Assembly (NCBI GenBank): GCA_018267915.1
Contig: JAFDXN010000054.1
Location: 1 to 64,000 of the forward strand
Reading direction: 5' to 3'
Length of the DNA stretch: 64,000 bases
From: Bacteroidota bacterium
GTDB taxonomy: Bacteria > Bacteroidota > Bacteroidia > Chitinophagales > Chitinophagaceae
Shown: piece after piece, positions 1-8,540 of the stretch
How positions within the stretch are numbered: the stretch's first letter is position 1
How the letters are laid out: each line of letters opens with the position of its first letter
The notes under the pieces: generated by a model
The model's input: the letters and a program-made list of their open reading frames with translations, nothing else
Told to the model about the DNA's origin: nothing
Databases searched by the model: none
Made by a program: the position numbers and the translations under genes

Positions 1-109
1 AGTCGTAAGTCGTAAGTCGTAAGTCGTAAGTCGTAAGTCGTAAGTCGTAAGTCGTAAGTCGTAAGTCGTAAGTCGTAAGTCGTAAGTCGTAAGTCGTAAG
101 TCGTAAGTC
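1..109. repeat. Perfect 7-bp tandem repeat
   Basis: The unit agtcgta is repeated about 15.6 times without interruption and runs off the left edge of the window, so the true copy number is unknown. Because 7 is not a multiple of 3, every plus-strand frame meets TAA once per 21 bases, while all three minus-strand frames are open. It lies downstream of the stop of the minus-strand gene that ends at 159, so it is not part of that protein. It is a simple-sequence tract likely to vary in copy number by slippage. Confidence 0.97.
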
Positions 110-158
110 AATGATGAGGTCGAAAATACGCATGGAAGGATGTTAATCAAAATTACGT

Positions 159-1055
159 TTAGGGAGCGTGCCAAATGTCGTCGGTTGGTACGGGGGTATT
201 GCGGCAGTCGAACACAAGGCCTTTAGCTGCTTCCCGACGCTGTACGCCGTATTTGATAGGATATTCGTTGCCGGGCTTATCCCAACGATCCACTATCCAA
301 TTAAAGATCCACCGGGGTTCGTAATAGCTCAATGGGTGAAATGCCTGACTGGTTGTGTCAGCCCAGCGTTGTGTGAATGCGAGGCGCCAGGTGCTAATGG
401 TTCTGTAGCCTCCCTGTGGGCCACCAAGCAGTTTGTCCTGCACGTTTACGTTTACCCTCCAATGGTTTGTGATAGTCGTATCCAGGAGGCCGGCAAGCTC
501 TATGAAGCTCATAGCAAATGCGGAGCAGCCCGCGCCTTTACCTTCGCGGGGTTTATTGTGGCCATTGTATTTTTTGTCGTAGCCGCGCTCGCTGTATTCG
601 AGCATGTATTGCCACAGGCGGCTAAATGCCTGCGGACCGAGCAGGAATTTTAGATAAGCGATATCGCCCCTTGGATAACGGTCGATGAGCTGATGGTAGT
701 TGTCAGCTTCAGTTTCCAATTTTCCTTTAAATATGGTGAAGAGTGCGCCCATGCCATAGCGCTCCTTTGTTACGCTGTTGAACATTTCAGCACGCGATTC
801 GGCTACCATCCCCAGCAGGGCGTAGTGTGCTGTGTCGTGTAACTCTACCAATATGTGTCCTAACGGGTGCCGATGATGCCGATAGCCTGTATGGACGACC
901 ATGTTTTCTATATAGCTCATGAAAAGCGTATGTGGTGAGCGCCAGTTGAGCGGCCTTGGCGAGGGTATTGCGTACAGCGTCATCTCCTGTGCCTGTGAGC
1001 GGCCAGCCGAGCTTAATACCGCCGCCAATAAAAAGTATTTTATCAAATGCCGCAT
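159..1055 (-). CDS. Secreted hypothetical protein, 298 aa
   Basis: I do not recognise the family. The ATG at 1055 is preferred because it opens directly onto a signal peptide (MRHLIKYFLLAAVLSS, cleavage near SQA-Q); a longer frame to 1187 would overlap the upstream gene and bury the signal peptide. The mature part is rich in Trp, Tyr and His. It contains HPLGHILVELHD followed later by GKGAGCSAFAMSFIELAG, a His-then-Cys order that loosely recalls permuted papain/NlpC-like amidases; that is a guess, not an assignment. It begins 11 bp after the stop of the membrane protein at 1067-1654, so the two are probably co-transcribed. Periplasmic or surface location is inferred from the signal peptide. 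Confidence 0.7.
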   Translation of the reverse strand: MRHLIKYFLLAAVLSSAGRSQAQEMTLYAIPSPRPLNWRSPHTLFMSYIENMVVHTGYRHHRHPLGHILVELHDTAHYALLGMVAESRAEMFNSVTKERYGMGALFTIFKGKLETEADNYHQLIDRYPRGDIAYLKFLLGPQAFSRLWQYMLEYSERGYDKKYNGHNKPREGKGAGCSAFAMSFIELAGLLDTTITNHWRVNVNVQDKLLGGPQGGYRTISTWRLAFTQRWADTTSQAFHPLSYYEPRWIFNWIVDRWDKPGNEYPIKYGVQRREAAKGLVFDCRNTPVPTDDIWHAP

Positions 1056-1066
1056 ACAAGCCAGAT

Positions 1067-1654
1067 CTACTTCCAAATACGGAAATTGAGGCGAAATTTT
1101 TTGTGTTGCAGGAGCAGTTTCCAATCCGTGAACAGAAATGCAAGCAGCAAAAAGATGCCTGCCAAGGTGCCTGACAATGCCTGCCACGAGAGCATGCCTT
1201 GTATTACCTGTTCTGCGTTTTCGTAAGCGAGTTTTCCAGCGTGCAGCATCAGGGCATCGCTGGTGAACTTGCCAATAAAGAAGGCCGGGATGATGTGCGC
1301 TGCCCTGATACGTGCCATTCCGGCGGCTGTAAAAAGAGAAGTGGTAGGCAGGGGAACGAGTGTGTATAGCACAACGAATAGCTGGACCTTCCAGCCGCTG
1401 GCCGCGAGTTTCTGACCGATGAACTGGATATCTTCGTTTTTCTGCGGCTTGATGACCTTGGCCGACAGGAGCGGTATATATAAGCTAAATACGTAGCGGC
1501 CGAGGGTAGAGCCTATTACGCCGAAGGTCAGGACCAGCCATATGTCAAGGTCATACCTGATCTGGAAGTAGGCCATTGCGGTCCATGCCGGCGGTCCGAA
1601 GAACGGGACAATGTCGACAAGAAATGAGGCAAAAAAAACTAGTAAATACAGCAC
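1067..1654 (-). CDS. Multi-pass membrane protein, DedA/VTT-like
   Basis: A hydrophobic protein of about 195 residues with several membrane segments. The central stretch has Gly/Pro-rich re-entrant features (VDIVPFFGPPAWTAM near the N-terminus, then GVIGSTLGRY, and LYTLVPLPTTSLFTAAGMA) that resemble the VTT/DedA fold of small inner membrane lipid transporters. Assignment to that superfamily is by pattern, not alignment. The first standard start is GTG at 1654, but the frame stays open a further 72 nt upstream (to about 1726) and encodes a plausible basic leader without any ATG, GTG or TTG. The true start may therefore be non-standard or misread. It is followed closely by the secreted gene at 159-1055. 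Confidence 0.65.
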   Translation of the reverse strand: MLYLLVFFASFLVDIVPFFGPPAWTAMAYFQIRYDLDIWLVLTFGVIGSTLGRYVFSLYIPLLSAKVIKPQKNEDIQFIGQKLAASGWKVQLFVVLYTLVPLPTTSLFTAAGMARIRAAHIIPAFFIGKFTSDALMLHAGKLAYENAEQVIQGMLSWQALSGTLAGIFLLLAFLFTDWKLLLQHKKFRLNFRIWK

Positions 1655-1780
1655 GCTTGCAGGCAGTTGACTAAATTTGAACGCGGGTTTTGTCCGGCGG
1701 TCGTGATGGATATTTTCAAAACGAAGTTACAATAACGGGAACATAGCGACGGTGACGGAAATCAGCAAATACAAACGATC

Positions 1781-2566
1781 ATGAGAAAAACAGGTTTGGT
1801 GTTGTCGGGTGGGGGTGCAAGGGGTTTTGCACACCTGGGTGTATTGCAGGCGCTGGATGAACTGGGTATAAGGGTATCGGCGATCGCAGGCGTGAGCGCC
1901 GGTGCAGTAACAGGTACGCTTTACGCGGCAGGCTACACGCCGAGAAAGATACTGGAGTTGATCAAGGGACAGAACTTTTATAAGCTGCCCGGCTTCCAGT
2001 TCTCAAGAACAGGCCTGTTCTCCTTGAAGAACATTGAACTCGTATTGGCCCAACTGATCAAAGAAAACAATTTTGAGCATCTGCAAATACCCTTATACAT
2101 AGGCGCAACTAACCTGTCGGAAGGAAGGGCGGAAATATTCTCGGCGGGAAGCCTTTTTGACAAGGTACTTGCGTCTGCATCTGTTCCGGCATTGTTTGTG
2201 CCCGTACTGATAGATGGTAAGTACTATGTAGACGGAGGCGTTACTAATAATTTTCCCGTGGAGTGCCTGAGAGATAAATGCGATGTGGTGATAGGGTCGC
2301 ATGTGAACAAGCTATACGACGGGCATCATATCGACATCAACCGGATACAGATAATAGAGCATTGTTTTCACCTTGCGATCGCGAGCAAGGTGTATGCGCA
2401 GGCGACGCTATGTGATGTGTTCATAGAACCGGAGCTAATGGGCTTTGGCATGTTCGACCTGAAGCAGGCCGAAATCGTTTTCGAAAGGGGCTACCTGACC
2501 GCTATGGAACAAAAAGAGAAATTGCTCACCGTCACAAATGCGTTGCCAATCAGGGGCGAAGTCTGA
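1781..2566 (+). CDS. Patatin-like phospholipase
   Basis: A 261-residue protein of the bacterial patatin family (serine acyl hydrolases acting on phospholipids or other lipid esters). The oxyanion motif GGGARGF is at residues 10-16, the nucleophile elbow GVSAG at 37-41 (Ser39) and the catalytic Asp in DGG at 151-153, so the Ser-Asp dyad is complete. There is no signal peptide and no C-terminal barrel domain, so this is the short cytosolic RssA/YchK-like form. It is divergent from the membrane protein at 1654. Its last 17 nt overlap the 3' end of the converging outer membrane protein gene. The natural substrate cannot be read from the sequence. Confidence 0.92.
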   Translation: MRKTGLVLSGGGARGFAHLGVLQALDELGIRVSAIAGVSAGAVTGTLYAAGYTPRKILELIKGQNFYKLPGFQFSRTGLFSLKNIELVLAQLIKENNFEHLQIPLYIGATNLSEGRAEIFSAGSLFDKVLASASVPALFVPVLIDGKYYVDGGVTNNFPVECLRDKCDVVIGSHVNKLYDGHHIDINRIQIIEHCFHLAIASKVYAQATLCDVFIEPELMGFGMFDLKQAEIVFERGYLTAMEQKEKLLTVTNALPIRGEV

Positions 2567-3125
2567 TCCCTACCGTAAGCGGGAAGGAAATGATGGCAGC
2601 ATCGGGGATACCATTGTAGCGGGCTGCCAGGTTCACATTGATGCCAACCAGGTCGGATAGCCCATAGGTGTAGCCTACCTGTGCACCGAAAACAGGTTGC
2701 AGGCCATTATAGACAATACCACCTGCAGGATCTTTGAGGAAATTGATGCCCGACCAGCCGGCAATGCCAATATAGATATACGATTTACGTTGGTAGAAGA
2801 GCTTGTTGATCTCGAGCAGCAGGGGTAGCTGAGGAGAACCATAGTCGCTGGTGCCGGTAATATGCACATCGCCTGCCACTGTGGATTCAGTGTAGTCGGT
2901 TTTGGTCTTCAACTGGTAGGCCTCTGCCGAAATACCCAGTTGCCATGACTTGAGGTGTAGAAATAGATTAAAGGTACCCGCATAGCCAAGTTGCAAGCCC
3001 TTTTCAGGAATGGTTGTGTTAAAAGGTCCTGTGTTGGTGGAGACGCCGCCGCCCAGGCCGATCTCTACTGTTTGTGATTTTGCAATGAATGGAACGAAAG
3101 CAAGCAGTACTAAGATCTTTCTCAT
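2550..3125 (-). CDS. Small outer membrane beta-barrel protein
   Basis: A 191-residue protein with a cleavable signal peptide (MRKILVLLAFVPFIAKSQ). The mature part has alternating hydrophobic strands, starting VEIGLGGGVSTNTGPF, that suit an eight-stranded porin-like barrel of the 'outer membrane beta-barrel' type common in Bacteroidota. The C-terminus (TVGIRLRP) ends in a strand, as these barrels do. The gene converges on the patatin gene with a 17-nt overlap of coding ends. No specific ligand or function is apparent. Confidence 0.75.
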   Translation of the reverse strand: MRKILVLLAFVPFIAKSQTVEIGLGGGVSTNTGPFNTTIPEKGLQLGYAGTFNLFLHLKSWQLGISAEAYQLKTKTDYTESTVAGDVHITGTSDYGSPQLPLLLEINKLFYQRKSYIYIGIAGWSGINFLKDPAGGIVYNGLQPVFGAQVGYTYGLSDLVGINVNLAARYNGIPDAAIISFPLTVGIRLRP

Positions 3126-3265
3126 TTTCCTTAATGTTCAAAAATGTCAGCCAAATATCAGGGCTATGCTGTTAACGAAAAGCTATTTTTGCAAAGGTAA
3201 TCATTGGGAAAACAATAAGCACTGTCGCATTTGTAAACGCAATTTCCATATTGTTTTTTGTGGGA

Positions 3266-4423
3266 TCAATGCCGGACGATGAGACGACCGAAGTATGGCG
3301 AAGCATCAGTTGAAGTGACGGAATAGAAATACAGCCCATCGGGGTAAGCTGAAACAGGTATAGTTAGGGTTCCGGATAGTGTGTTGTGTTTATATAAGGC
3401 GTGGCCATGGAGGTCTGTAATGCTAAGTGTGTGACCGCCAAGGCGGTTATTGAAACGAAAGGTCGCCGTTTCGGAGGTGGGGTTAGGGAAAACACTCAGC
3501 AATGATTCACCAGAGCTATTCAAATTTTTCAGTCCCGCCGATCTCCAACAGTCATATATTGGCGAATAGGATGCGGTGTTTCCTGCGAGCGGCAGGCTGT
3601 ATAATTCCTCTATCGTACGGAGCATCGTATAGTGGTCTACGAGGTCAGCGTATTGCCCGCCCTGAACCATAGGTCCGTAAAAAATAGTTGTCACCTGGTT
3701 GTCGTGATGATCGTCATCTTCATCGAAAGTAAGGATGAAGAGGCTATTGTGGCTCAAGGCCCATTGCAGATAAGTATCGAGATGGCTGTGCAGCCAGTTG
3801 TCGCCCGCAATGATAGAAGCAGAGCCCGTGGAGGTATGCATGTCATTGCTTTGATTCGGTACTATGAAAGCCACCGTGGGTAACTGAGCAAAATCCGAGG
3901 ATGGGAAATCGGTAAAAGGACGATTGACCGTATCCGGCACCTGGTTGGTACCTGTTCCAACCCAATTAGCGACCGGGTTGTGTTTGCGGGCATAATTGCC
4001 ATAGGTGGCACCATCGTAACCTGCATAAGGTAGGTCTTCGGAGTATGTTGCAAAGGACCTGGACGCATCCATCAATTCCCTTGCGAGGTTTGGGGTTATG
4101 AAAGGATAGTTATGTGGCACGCTGTCATCCGCAACGCCTTGCGTGCTGCCCGAAAACAGCGCCAGGTAGTTGGGCTGGCTTGGGTGTGTAATGGCAAAAG
4201 AATTTGTGAACAAAGCTGCATTTGGATCGTTCGCCAGGGCATTGATATAGGGAGCGTCGGCGGAGCCAATTATTGACGTATAATGGTGATTTTCGAGTAT
4301 TAGTACAACAACATGGTCGGGCAGGGGCAGGGTGCTCGCGGATTTGCCTGACTGCTGCGCAGAGGTAGGCAGAGATCGTAGCAAAAATGCCAATAGAATA
4401 AGGGCAAAACATGAGCGCACCAT
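3266..4423 (-). CDS. T9SS-exported phosphoesterase (phospholipase C/acid phosphatase family)
   Basis: A 385-residue protein related to PF04185 phosphoesterases (phospholipase C, acid phosphatase AcpA-like). Start chosen at the ATG at 4423 because it begins the signal peptide MVRSCFALILLAFLLRSLPT; the frame is open further upstream without a better start. Catalytic-type motifs are ILENHHYTSIIG (residues 42-53), HPSQPNYLALFSG (80-92) and FDEDDDHHDN further on, giving the metal-binding Asp/Asn/His set expected of this alkaline-phosphatase-like fold. The last 80 or so residues form a type A T9SS sorting domain (VFPNPTSETATFRF, then DGLYFYSV) for export across the outer membrane and surface anchoring or release. 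The likely role is phosphate or head-group scavenging outside the cell. Confidence 0.88.
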   Translation of the reverse strand: MVRSCFALILLAFLLRSLPTSAQQSGKSASTLPLPDHVVVLILENHHYTSIIGSADAPYINALANDPNAALFTNSFAITHPSQPNYLALFSGSTQGVADDSVPHNYPFITPNLARELMDASRSFATYSEDLPYAGYDGATYGNYARKHNPVANWVGTGTNQVPDTVNRPFTDFPSSDFAQLPTVAFIVPNQSNDMHTSTGSASIIAGDNWLHSHLDTYLQWALSHNSLFILTFDEDDDHHDNQVTTIFYGPMVQGGQYADLVDHYTMLRTIEELYSLPLAGNTASYSPIYDCWRSAGLKNLNSSGESLLSVFPNPTSETATFRFNNRLGGHTLSITDLHGHALYKHNTLSGTLTIPVSAYPDGLYFYSVTSTDASPYFGRLIVRH

Positions 4424-4519
4424 CGCTGCAAATCTAAGGATCAAAGCAGTACGGATTATAAAAATCAAGTACAAATTGTTTTAGCAGAGACAGAAGCTGA
4501 TAATTTGTATCTTAATGAT

Positions 4520-5158
4520 ATGAAATATCTAAGACCTATAATTTTTCTTCTATTGTGTGGTTCAATAAAGGCTCAGCGTCCGCTCACTACTTACCAAAAA
4601 GATAGCCTGGCTGCGCTTGTCTGCAAAATGGAGCAAGCAGACCAGGAGGTGCGGAATAACTGGGAAAAGGCAAAGGCGGCGAACGACTCTGTTGCTATGA
4701 GATCTGTAGCCGCACAATGGCCTGCTATTGATTCGACAAATTTTGCTGTGCTGTTCTTAATTGTGCGCGACCTGGGCTATCCTTGCCAACAACTGTTAGG
4801 CCAGAGCTTTCACGCAGAATGTGGCCCGAGCGGCGTATTGATACATTGGATGAAGGAACGCCCGGAATGGTTTTGCAGCAAGACAATGATACCCATCTTC
4901 AGGCGGGAGATCGAGAACGGGCATATACCGTTGCCTATCATAGATTTTTGCTTCTTCTCTTATGTGAGCTACATGAAGGCTGACCCGAAGCTGATGCCGG
5001 CTATTAATGAGGCAAGAACCGCCTTTGGCCTAAGGGCCTATACCAAAAAGCAATATACCCAGGAGGAGTATATGGAGCCTCTGATGAGTGACGATAATGC
5101 ATCAAGAAGGAAACTTGGCATACGAATAAAGCAAGAACCTGAACGTTTTGATTACTAA
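4520..5158 (+). CDS. Secreted hypothetical protein, 212 aa
   Basis: I do not recognise this protein. The ATG at 4520 starts a signal peptide (MKYLRPIIFLLLCGSIKAQ); a TTG at 4505 is possible but less likely. The mature part has a charged helical segment (residues about 25-65, rich in Lys, Glu, Gln and Ala), then a Cys-containing central part, ending in basic residues. It recalls the 'DUF6624' type of small Bacteroidota proteins (paired charged helices, then a catalogue of short helices), but this is an impression only. It stands alone between two oppositely oriented units. Confidence 0.65.
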   Translation: MKYLRPIIFLLLCGSIKAQRPLTTYQKDSLAALVCKMEQADQEVRNNWEKAKAANDSVAMRSVAAQWPAIDSTNFAVLFLIVRDLGYPCQQLLGQSFHAECGPSGVLIHWMKERPEWFCSKTMIPIFRREIENGHIPLPIIDFCFFSYVSYMKADPKLMPAINEARTAFGLRAYTKKQYTQEEYMEPLMSDDNASRRKLGIRIKQEPERFDY

Positions 5159-5224
5159 ACATGGGATAGGCGCTGTTTATAACGGTATTGCCGGTCAAGA
5201 CGGATAAAAAAGAGCCGAAATAAC

Positions 5225-5232
5225 TACCTTTG
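5225..5232 (+). promoter_or_regulatory. Bacteroidota -7 element upstream of pruA
   Basis: The octamer TAccTTTG matches the TAnnTTTG -7 element of the Bacteroidota primary sigma factor and lies 31 bp before the pruA ATG. No convincing -33 TTG was seen at the usual spacing. Confidence 0.4.
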
Positions 5233-5263
5233 CGGCACGAAAAACAAATTTTCCAGATACATT

Positions 5264-6895
5264 ATGCATAACGGATATTATCATTTTGCGGAACCTAAGA
5301 ACGAAACCGTATTGAGCTATGCGCCAGGCAGCCCCGAGCGCAAAGGCCTGCAAAAAGCCATTGCAGACCTGAAAAATGAGATACGCGATATACCTATGTA
5401 CATAGGTGGTAAGGAGGTGCGCAGTAATGATAAAAAAGAGATCCGTCCACCACACGAGATAGGCCATTTGCTGGGCCATTTTCATGCCAGCGATGCCTCG
5501 CACATCAATATGGCGATAGATGCAGCCATGGAGGCACGCCAGCGCTGGGCTGAGACAAGCTGGGAGCAGCGTGCTGGCATCTTCCTGAAAGCGGCTGAAC
5601 TGCTGGCAACGAAGTATCGCTTCAAGATGAATGCTGCTACGATGCTAGGCCAGAGTAAGAATGCTTACCAGGCTGAGATAGACAGCGCCTGCGAACTGAT
5701 AGACTTCCTGCGTTTTAATGTTCACTTCCTGAGTGAAATATATAAGCAGCAGCCTTTGTCGCCGACGGGCGTGCATAACAGGATGGAATACCGTCCGCTG
5801 GAAGGTTTTGTACTCGCAGTTACACCATTCAACTTTTCGGCAATCGGCGGCAACCTGCCTACCGCGCCAGCTATGTGCGGCAATGTAGTGATATGGAAGC
5901 CAGCTAACACACAGGTGTACAGCGCGAGCGTGTTCATGGAAATACTCATAGAAGCCGGATTACCCGACGGTGTAATTAACCTGATCTATCCGTCAGGGCC
6001 TACGCTGGGCGACATCTGTTATAAACATCGCGATTTTGCTGGTGTTCACTTTACCGGATCTACAGGTGTGTTCCAGAGCATGTGGAAGAGCATAGGCGAT
6101 AACATAGCCCTATATAAGTCTTGCCCGAGAATAGTAGGAGAGACGGGCGGTAAAGACTTTGTGTTCGTGCATCCAAGTGCGAATGTGGATGCCGTTGTGG
6201 CTAACCTGGCTCGTGGAGCTTTTGAGTACCAGGGGCAAAAATGCTCGGCAGCCAGCCGTGCTTACCTGCCGTCGAACCTGGCAGCTGAAATAAAGGAGAA
6301 ACTGTGTGTGGAACTGGAAACCATGAAAATGGGTATAGTGGATGACTTCAGCAACTTCATCAATGCAGTTATCGATGAAAAATCATTCGACAACATTGCA
6401 CGTTATATAGATGGTGTTAAAAACAGTAATGGCGCAGCCAGGATCATATGTGGTGGTGGCTACGATAAGAAATTAGGTTATTTTGTAGACCCAACAGTAA
6501 TAGAAACCAGCGACCCGCGATATGTGACCATGTGTGAGGAGATATTTGGCCCGGTGCTGACCATCCATGTTTATGACGCTGACAAATGGGAAGACATGCT
6601 TGATGTGGTGGACAGTACGTCGCCATATGCATTGACGGGTGCAATCTTCTCGCAAGACCGCTATACAATAGAACTGATGACGAGGAAACTGGTGAACAGC
6701 GCGGGCAACTTCTACATCAACGACAAGCCAACCGGAGCGGTGGTGGGTCAGCAGCCCTTTGGCGGCGCAAGAGCCTCGGGCACCAATGATAAAGCAGGCT
6801 CGATATTGAACCTGTACCGTTGGCTGAGTGCAAGGACTATTAAAGAGACGATGGTGCCTGTGACGAACTACAGGTATCCTTTCCACGAAGAATAG
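5264..6895 (+). CDS. pruA: 1-pyrroline-5-carboxylate (L-glutamate gamma-semialdehyde) dehydrogenase
   Basis: Oxidises glutamate semialdehyde/P5C to glutamate with NAD+, the second step of proline (and ornithine-derived) catabolism. The 543-residue length is that of the stand-alone PruA of Bacteroidota and eukaryote-type P5CDH, not the bifunctional PutA. Aldehyde dehydrogenase signatures are clear: TPFNFSAIGGN at 187-197, FTGSTGVF at 263-270, the general base Glu293 in VGETGGKD and the nucleophile Cys327 in GQKCSAASRAY. The cofactor- and substrate-binding region near the C-terminus (GQQPFGGARASGTNDKAG) is also typical. No proline dehydrogenase gene is next to it. A -7 promoter element at 5225 fits transcription as a single gene. 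Confidence 0.97.
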   Translation: MHNGYYHFAEPKNETVLSYAPGSPERKGLQKAIADLKNEIRDIPMYIGGKEVRSNDKKEIRPPHEIGHLLGHFHASDASHINMAIDAAMEARQRWAETSWEQRAGIFLKAAELLATKYRFKMNAATMLGQSKNAYQAEIDSACELIDFLRFNVHFLSEIYKQQPLSPTGVHNRMEYRPLEGFVLAVTPFNFSAIGGNLPTAPAMCGNVVIWKPANTQVYSASVFMEILIEAGLPDGVINLIYPSGPTLGDICYKHRDFAGVHFTGSTGVFQSMWKSIGDNIALYKSCPRIVGETGGKDFVFVHPSANVDAVVANLARGAFEYQGQKCSAASRAYLPSNLAAEIKEKLCVELETMKMGIVDDFSNFINAVIDEKSFDNIARYIDGVKNSNGAARIICGGGYDKKLGYFVDPTVIETSDPRYVTMCEEIFGPVLTIHVYDADKWEDMLDVVDSTSPYALTGAIFSQDRYTIELMTRKLVNSAGNFYINDKPTGAVVGQQPFGGARASGTNDKAGSILNLYRWLSARTIKETMVPVTNYRYPFHEE

Positions 6896-6958
6896 CTTGA
6901 CGCCCGGATATTTTCGTAGCCGTAGAATTAACTAATTTAGTTTTAAATTACATTTAGC

Positions 6959-7306
6959 GTGAAAAAGCTGTTCCTGCTAGTTACCACGATACTTCTTGTG
7001 CAATGTTCCGCTAAGGGACAGGAAAAAACAATTCATGTAAGGTATAACGAAGATGCGCAGAAGCTGGTGGTGAGAGAGCCCGGCTACCTGGTGCTCAGCT
7101 ATGATATGTACTTATATCCCGGTGGCAACCGGGAAGTGATAGGCCCCTGCACCTACGACTACAATAAGGATGAGCCGGAAAAACTAGCGCGATTCTATGA
7201 TCACATCACCCCCGGAGATAAGATATGGATGCGGAATATCAAGGTGCTTAATATGGCTACCAAGCGTGCCGAGCATGTGAAGGACTATTCAGTAACACTC
7301 AGATAA
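6959..7306 (+). CDS. Small secreted protein, GldM-C-like fold suspected
   Basis: A 115-residue exported protein starting at GTG (6959). Signal peptide MKKLFLLVTTILLVQCSAKGQ; a lipobox reading (LVQC) is poor, so signal peptidase I cleavage is more likely. The mature part ends with a pattern of Gly-Asp, then a 'W.RNIKV' strand, then a closing strand. A similar Gly-Asp, FFEDITIK and closing-strand pattern occurs in the next gene and recalls the beta-sandwich at the C-terminus of GldM. That relation is inferred from pattern only. It forms a same-strand pair with the gene at 7364. Confidence 0.65.
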   Translation: MKKLFLLVTTILLVQCSAKGQEKTIHVRYNEDAQKLVVREPGYLVLSYDMYLYPGGNREVIGPCTYDYNKDEPEKLARFYDHITPGDKIWMRNIKVLNMATKRAEHVKDYSVTLR

Positions 7307-7363
7307 AGGAAACGCATTTTATAATAAATGCATTAGATTTACGATAGATCAACGCGCTGACCT

Positions 7364-7753
7364 ATGAGGAAGATACTTCTATTGCCGCTGCTTGTGGCCT
7401 CCTGCTGCGCGAGTGCCTTAGGTCAAAAGTATTATGTGACCGTTGACGGAAAAAGTTTTCCGGACAAGAAGGGTGCGATGACCGTGACCCGTGCGGACAT
7501 GGCAGAAAAGGCAAAATTAACTGTGGTGCCGGATATTGGTAAGGTGATAGGATACAGCATGTCGTATTTGCCTGTGCGCGGTGAATATGGAGGGCCGTGG
7601 TCGAATAAGCAGGCTGAAATGACAAAGCAGGAAAAATTTGTCGTGGGGCAGAGTCGGTACGGGGATAAATTTTTCTTCGAGGACATTACTATCAAGCTCA
7701 ACAGCACGGGCGAGATAATACACTCTAATAGCTTTATTGTCGAGATACAGTAG
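7364..7753 (+). CDS. Small secreted protein or lipoprotein, distant paralogue of the preceding gene
   Basis: A 129-residue exported protein. The N-terminus MRKILLLPLLVASCCASALG contains a possible lipobox (LVASC), so it may be a lipoprotein, although cleavage at ALG-Q is also possible. The mature domain shares its spacing with the gene at 6959: a 'YSMSY' strand, then a Gly-Asp turn, FFEDITIKL and a final short strand. This looks like the terminal beta domain of GldM, but no database match could be made here. The function is unknown. A 57-bp gap separates the two genes, so they may be transcribed together. Confidence 0.65.
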   Translation: MRKILLLPLLVASCCASALGQKYYVTVDGKSFPDKKGAMTVTRADMAEKAKLTVVPDIGKVIGYSMSYLPVRGEYGGPWSNKQAEMTKQEKFVVGQSRYGDKFFFEDITIKLNSTGEIIHSNSFIVEIQ

Positions 7754-7755
7754 TT

Positions 7756-8316
7756 CTAGCGATTATACAACGTCATGGCTTTGCCTATACCTTGCGTTGC
7801 CCAACATTCAATAGCCTCAACAGCCTTCAGTAAGTTGGTCTTTATCACTTCGATCTCCTCTTTTGTCCATTTGCCAAGCACATAGTTGACCTGGTGGCCT
7901 TTAGCAAAGTTGTTGCCTATACCGAAACGCATGCGGGGGTACTGATCGGTTTGCAATAGCTCCCCGATGCTTTTAAGCCCGTTATGGCCGCCGGCACTCC
8001 CTGAGGCCCGAATACGAAGTGCGGCAAGGGGTAGCGCGATTTCGTCGACGATCACCAGCACGTTTTCAAGAGCAATCTTTTCCTTATCCATCCAATATTT
8101 CAGCGCTTTGCCGCTAAGGTTCATAAAGGTGGTGGGTTTGATAACGATGAAGGTTTTTCCCTTCCATTTGCATTCCGCGACATGGGCGTGTCGGTCGAGC
8201 CGGTAGGTGCCCCCATGCTTAATAACAAAAGCATCGGCCACCTCGAAGCCGATATTATGACGAGTGGCGTCGTATTCGGGACCAACATTCCCGAGACCGA
8301 CTATGAGGAACTTCAT
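7756..8316 (-). CDS. pth: Peptidyl-tRNA hydrolase
   Basis: Releases peptides from prematurely dropped peptidyl-tRNA so that the tRNA can be reused; an essential cytosolic enzyme. The 186-residue length is normal. The start at 8316 begins exactly at the conserved MKFLIVGLGNVG; a longer frame to 8394 adds 26 unrelated residues and is rejected. Asn10 and the catalytic His20 (TRHNIGF) are present, as are PTTFMNLSG and GSAGGHNGLKSI. The usual DDLDLP stretch is here DEIALP, a mild departure that keeps the first acidic residue. The gene is divergent from the PASTA protein gene, with 224 bp between them. Confidence 0.97.
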   Translation of the reverse strand: MKFLIVGLGNVGPEYDATRHNIGFEVADAFVIKHGGTYRLDRHAHVAECKWKGKTFIVIKPTTFMNLSGKALKYWMDKEKIALENVLVIVDEIALPLAALRIRASGSAGGHNGLKSIGELLQTDQYPRMRFGIGNNFAKGHQVNYVLGKWTKEEIEVIKTNLLKAVEAIECWATQGIGKAMTLYNR

Positions 8317-8540
8317 GGCTGCAAAGAAAGTCAAAAATCCTGTGTCCGGGCAGGCAAAAAGGCATGAGTCAAAAGTTGGAAAACTTAAGGGCAAATGTAA
8401 AATAGCTTGTTTTTTCAGGCCAAATCTTCACAAAACACTCACATTGATTTTAATTGTTGAGGATCAGGGAACTGTGTTTTTCTATTACCTTTGGCCAGCG
8501 AGATAATTTAGTATATTGTATTTGCGTTATTGAATGACAT

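Noticed and set aside
1..109. CRISPR array
   Set aside because: A perfect 7-bp repeat without spacers is a simple tandem repeat, not a CRISPR array. No repeat-spacer pattern was seen elsewhere.
168..653. Plus-strand open frame over the 159-1055 gene
   Set aside because: It is a shadow of the minus-strand secreted protein, which has a signal peptide and a sensible composition; the plus frame has none.
7313..7335. Short hairpin between the two small secreted genes (gcattt / aaatgc)
   Set aside because: Only a 6-bp AT-rich stem without a T run; not a convincing terminator.
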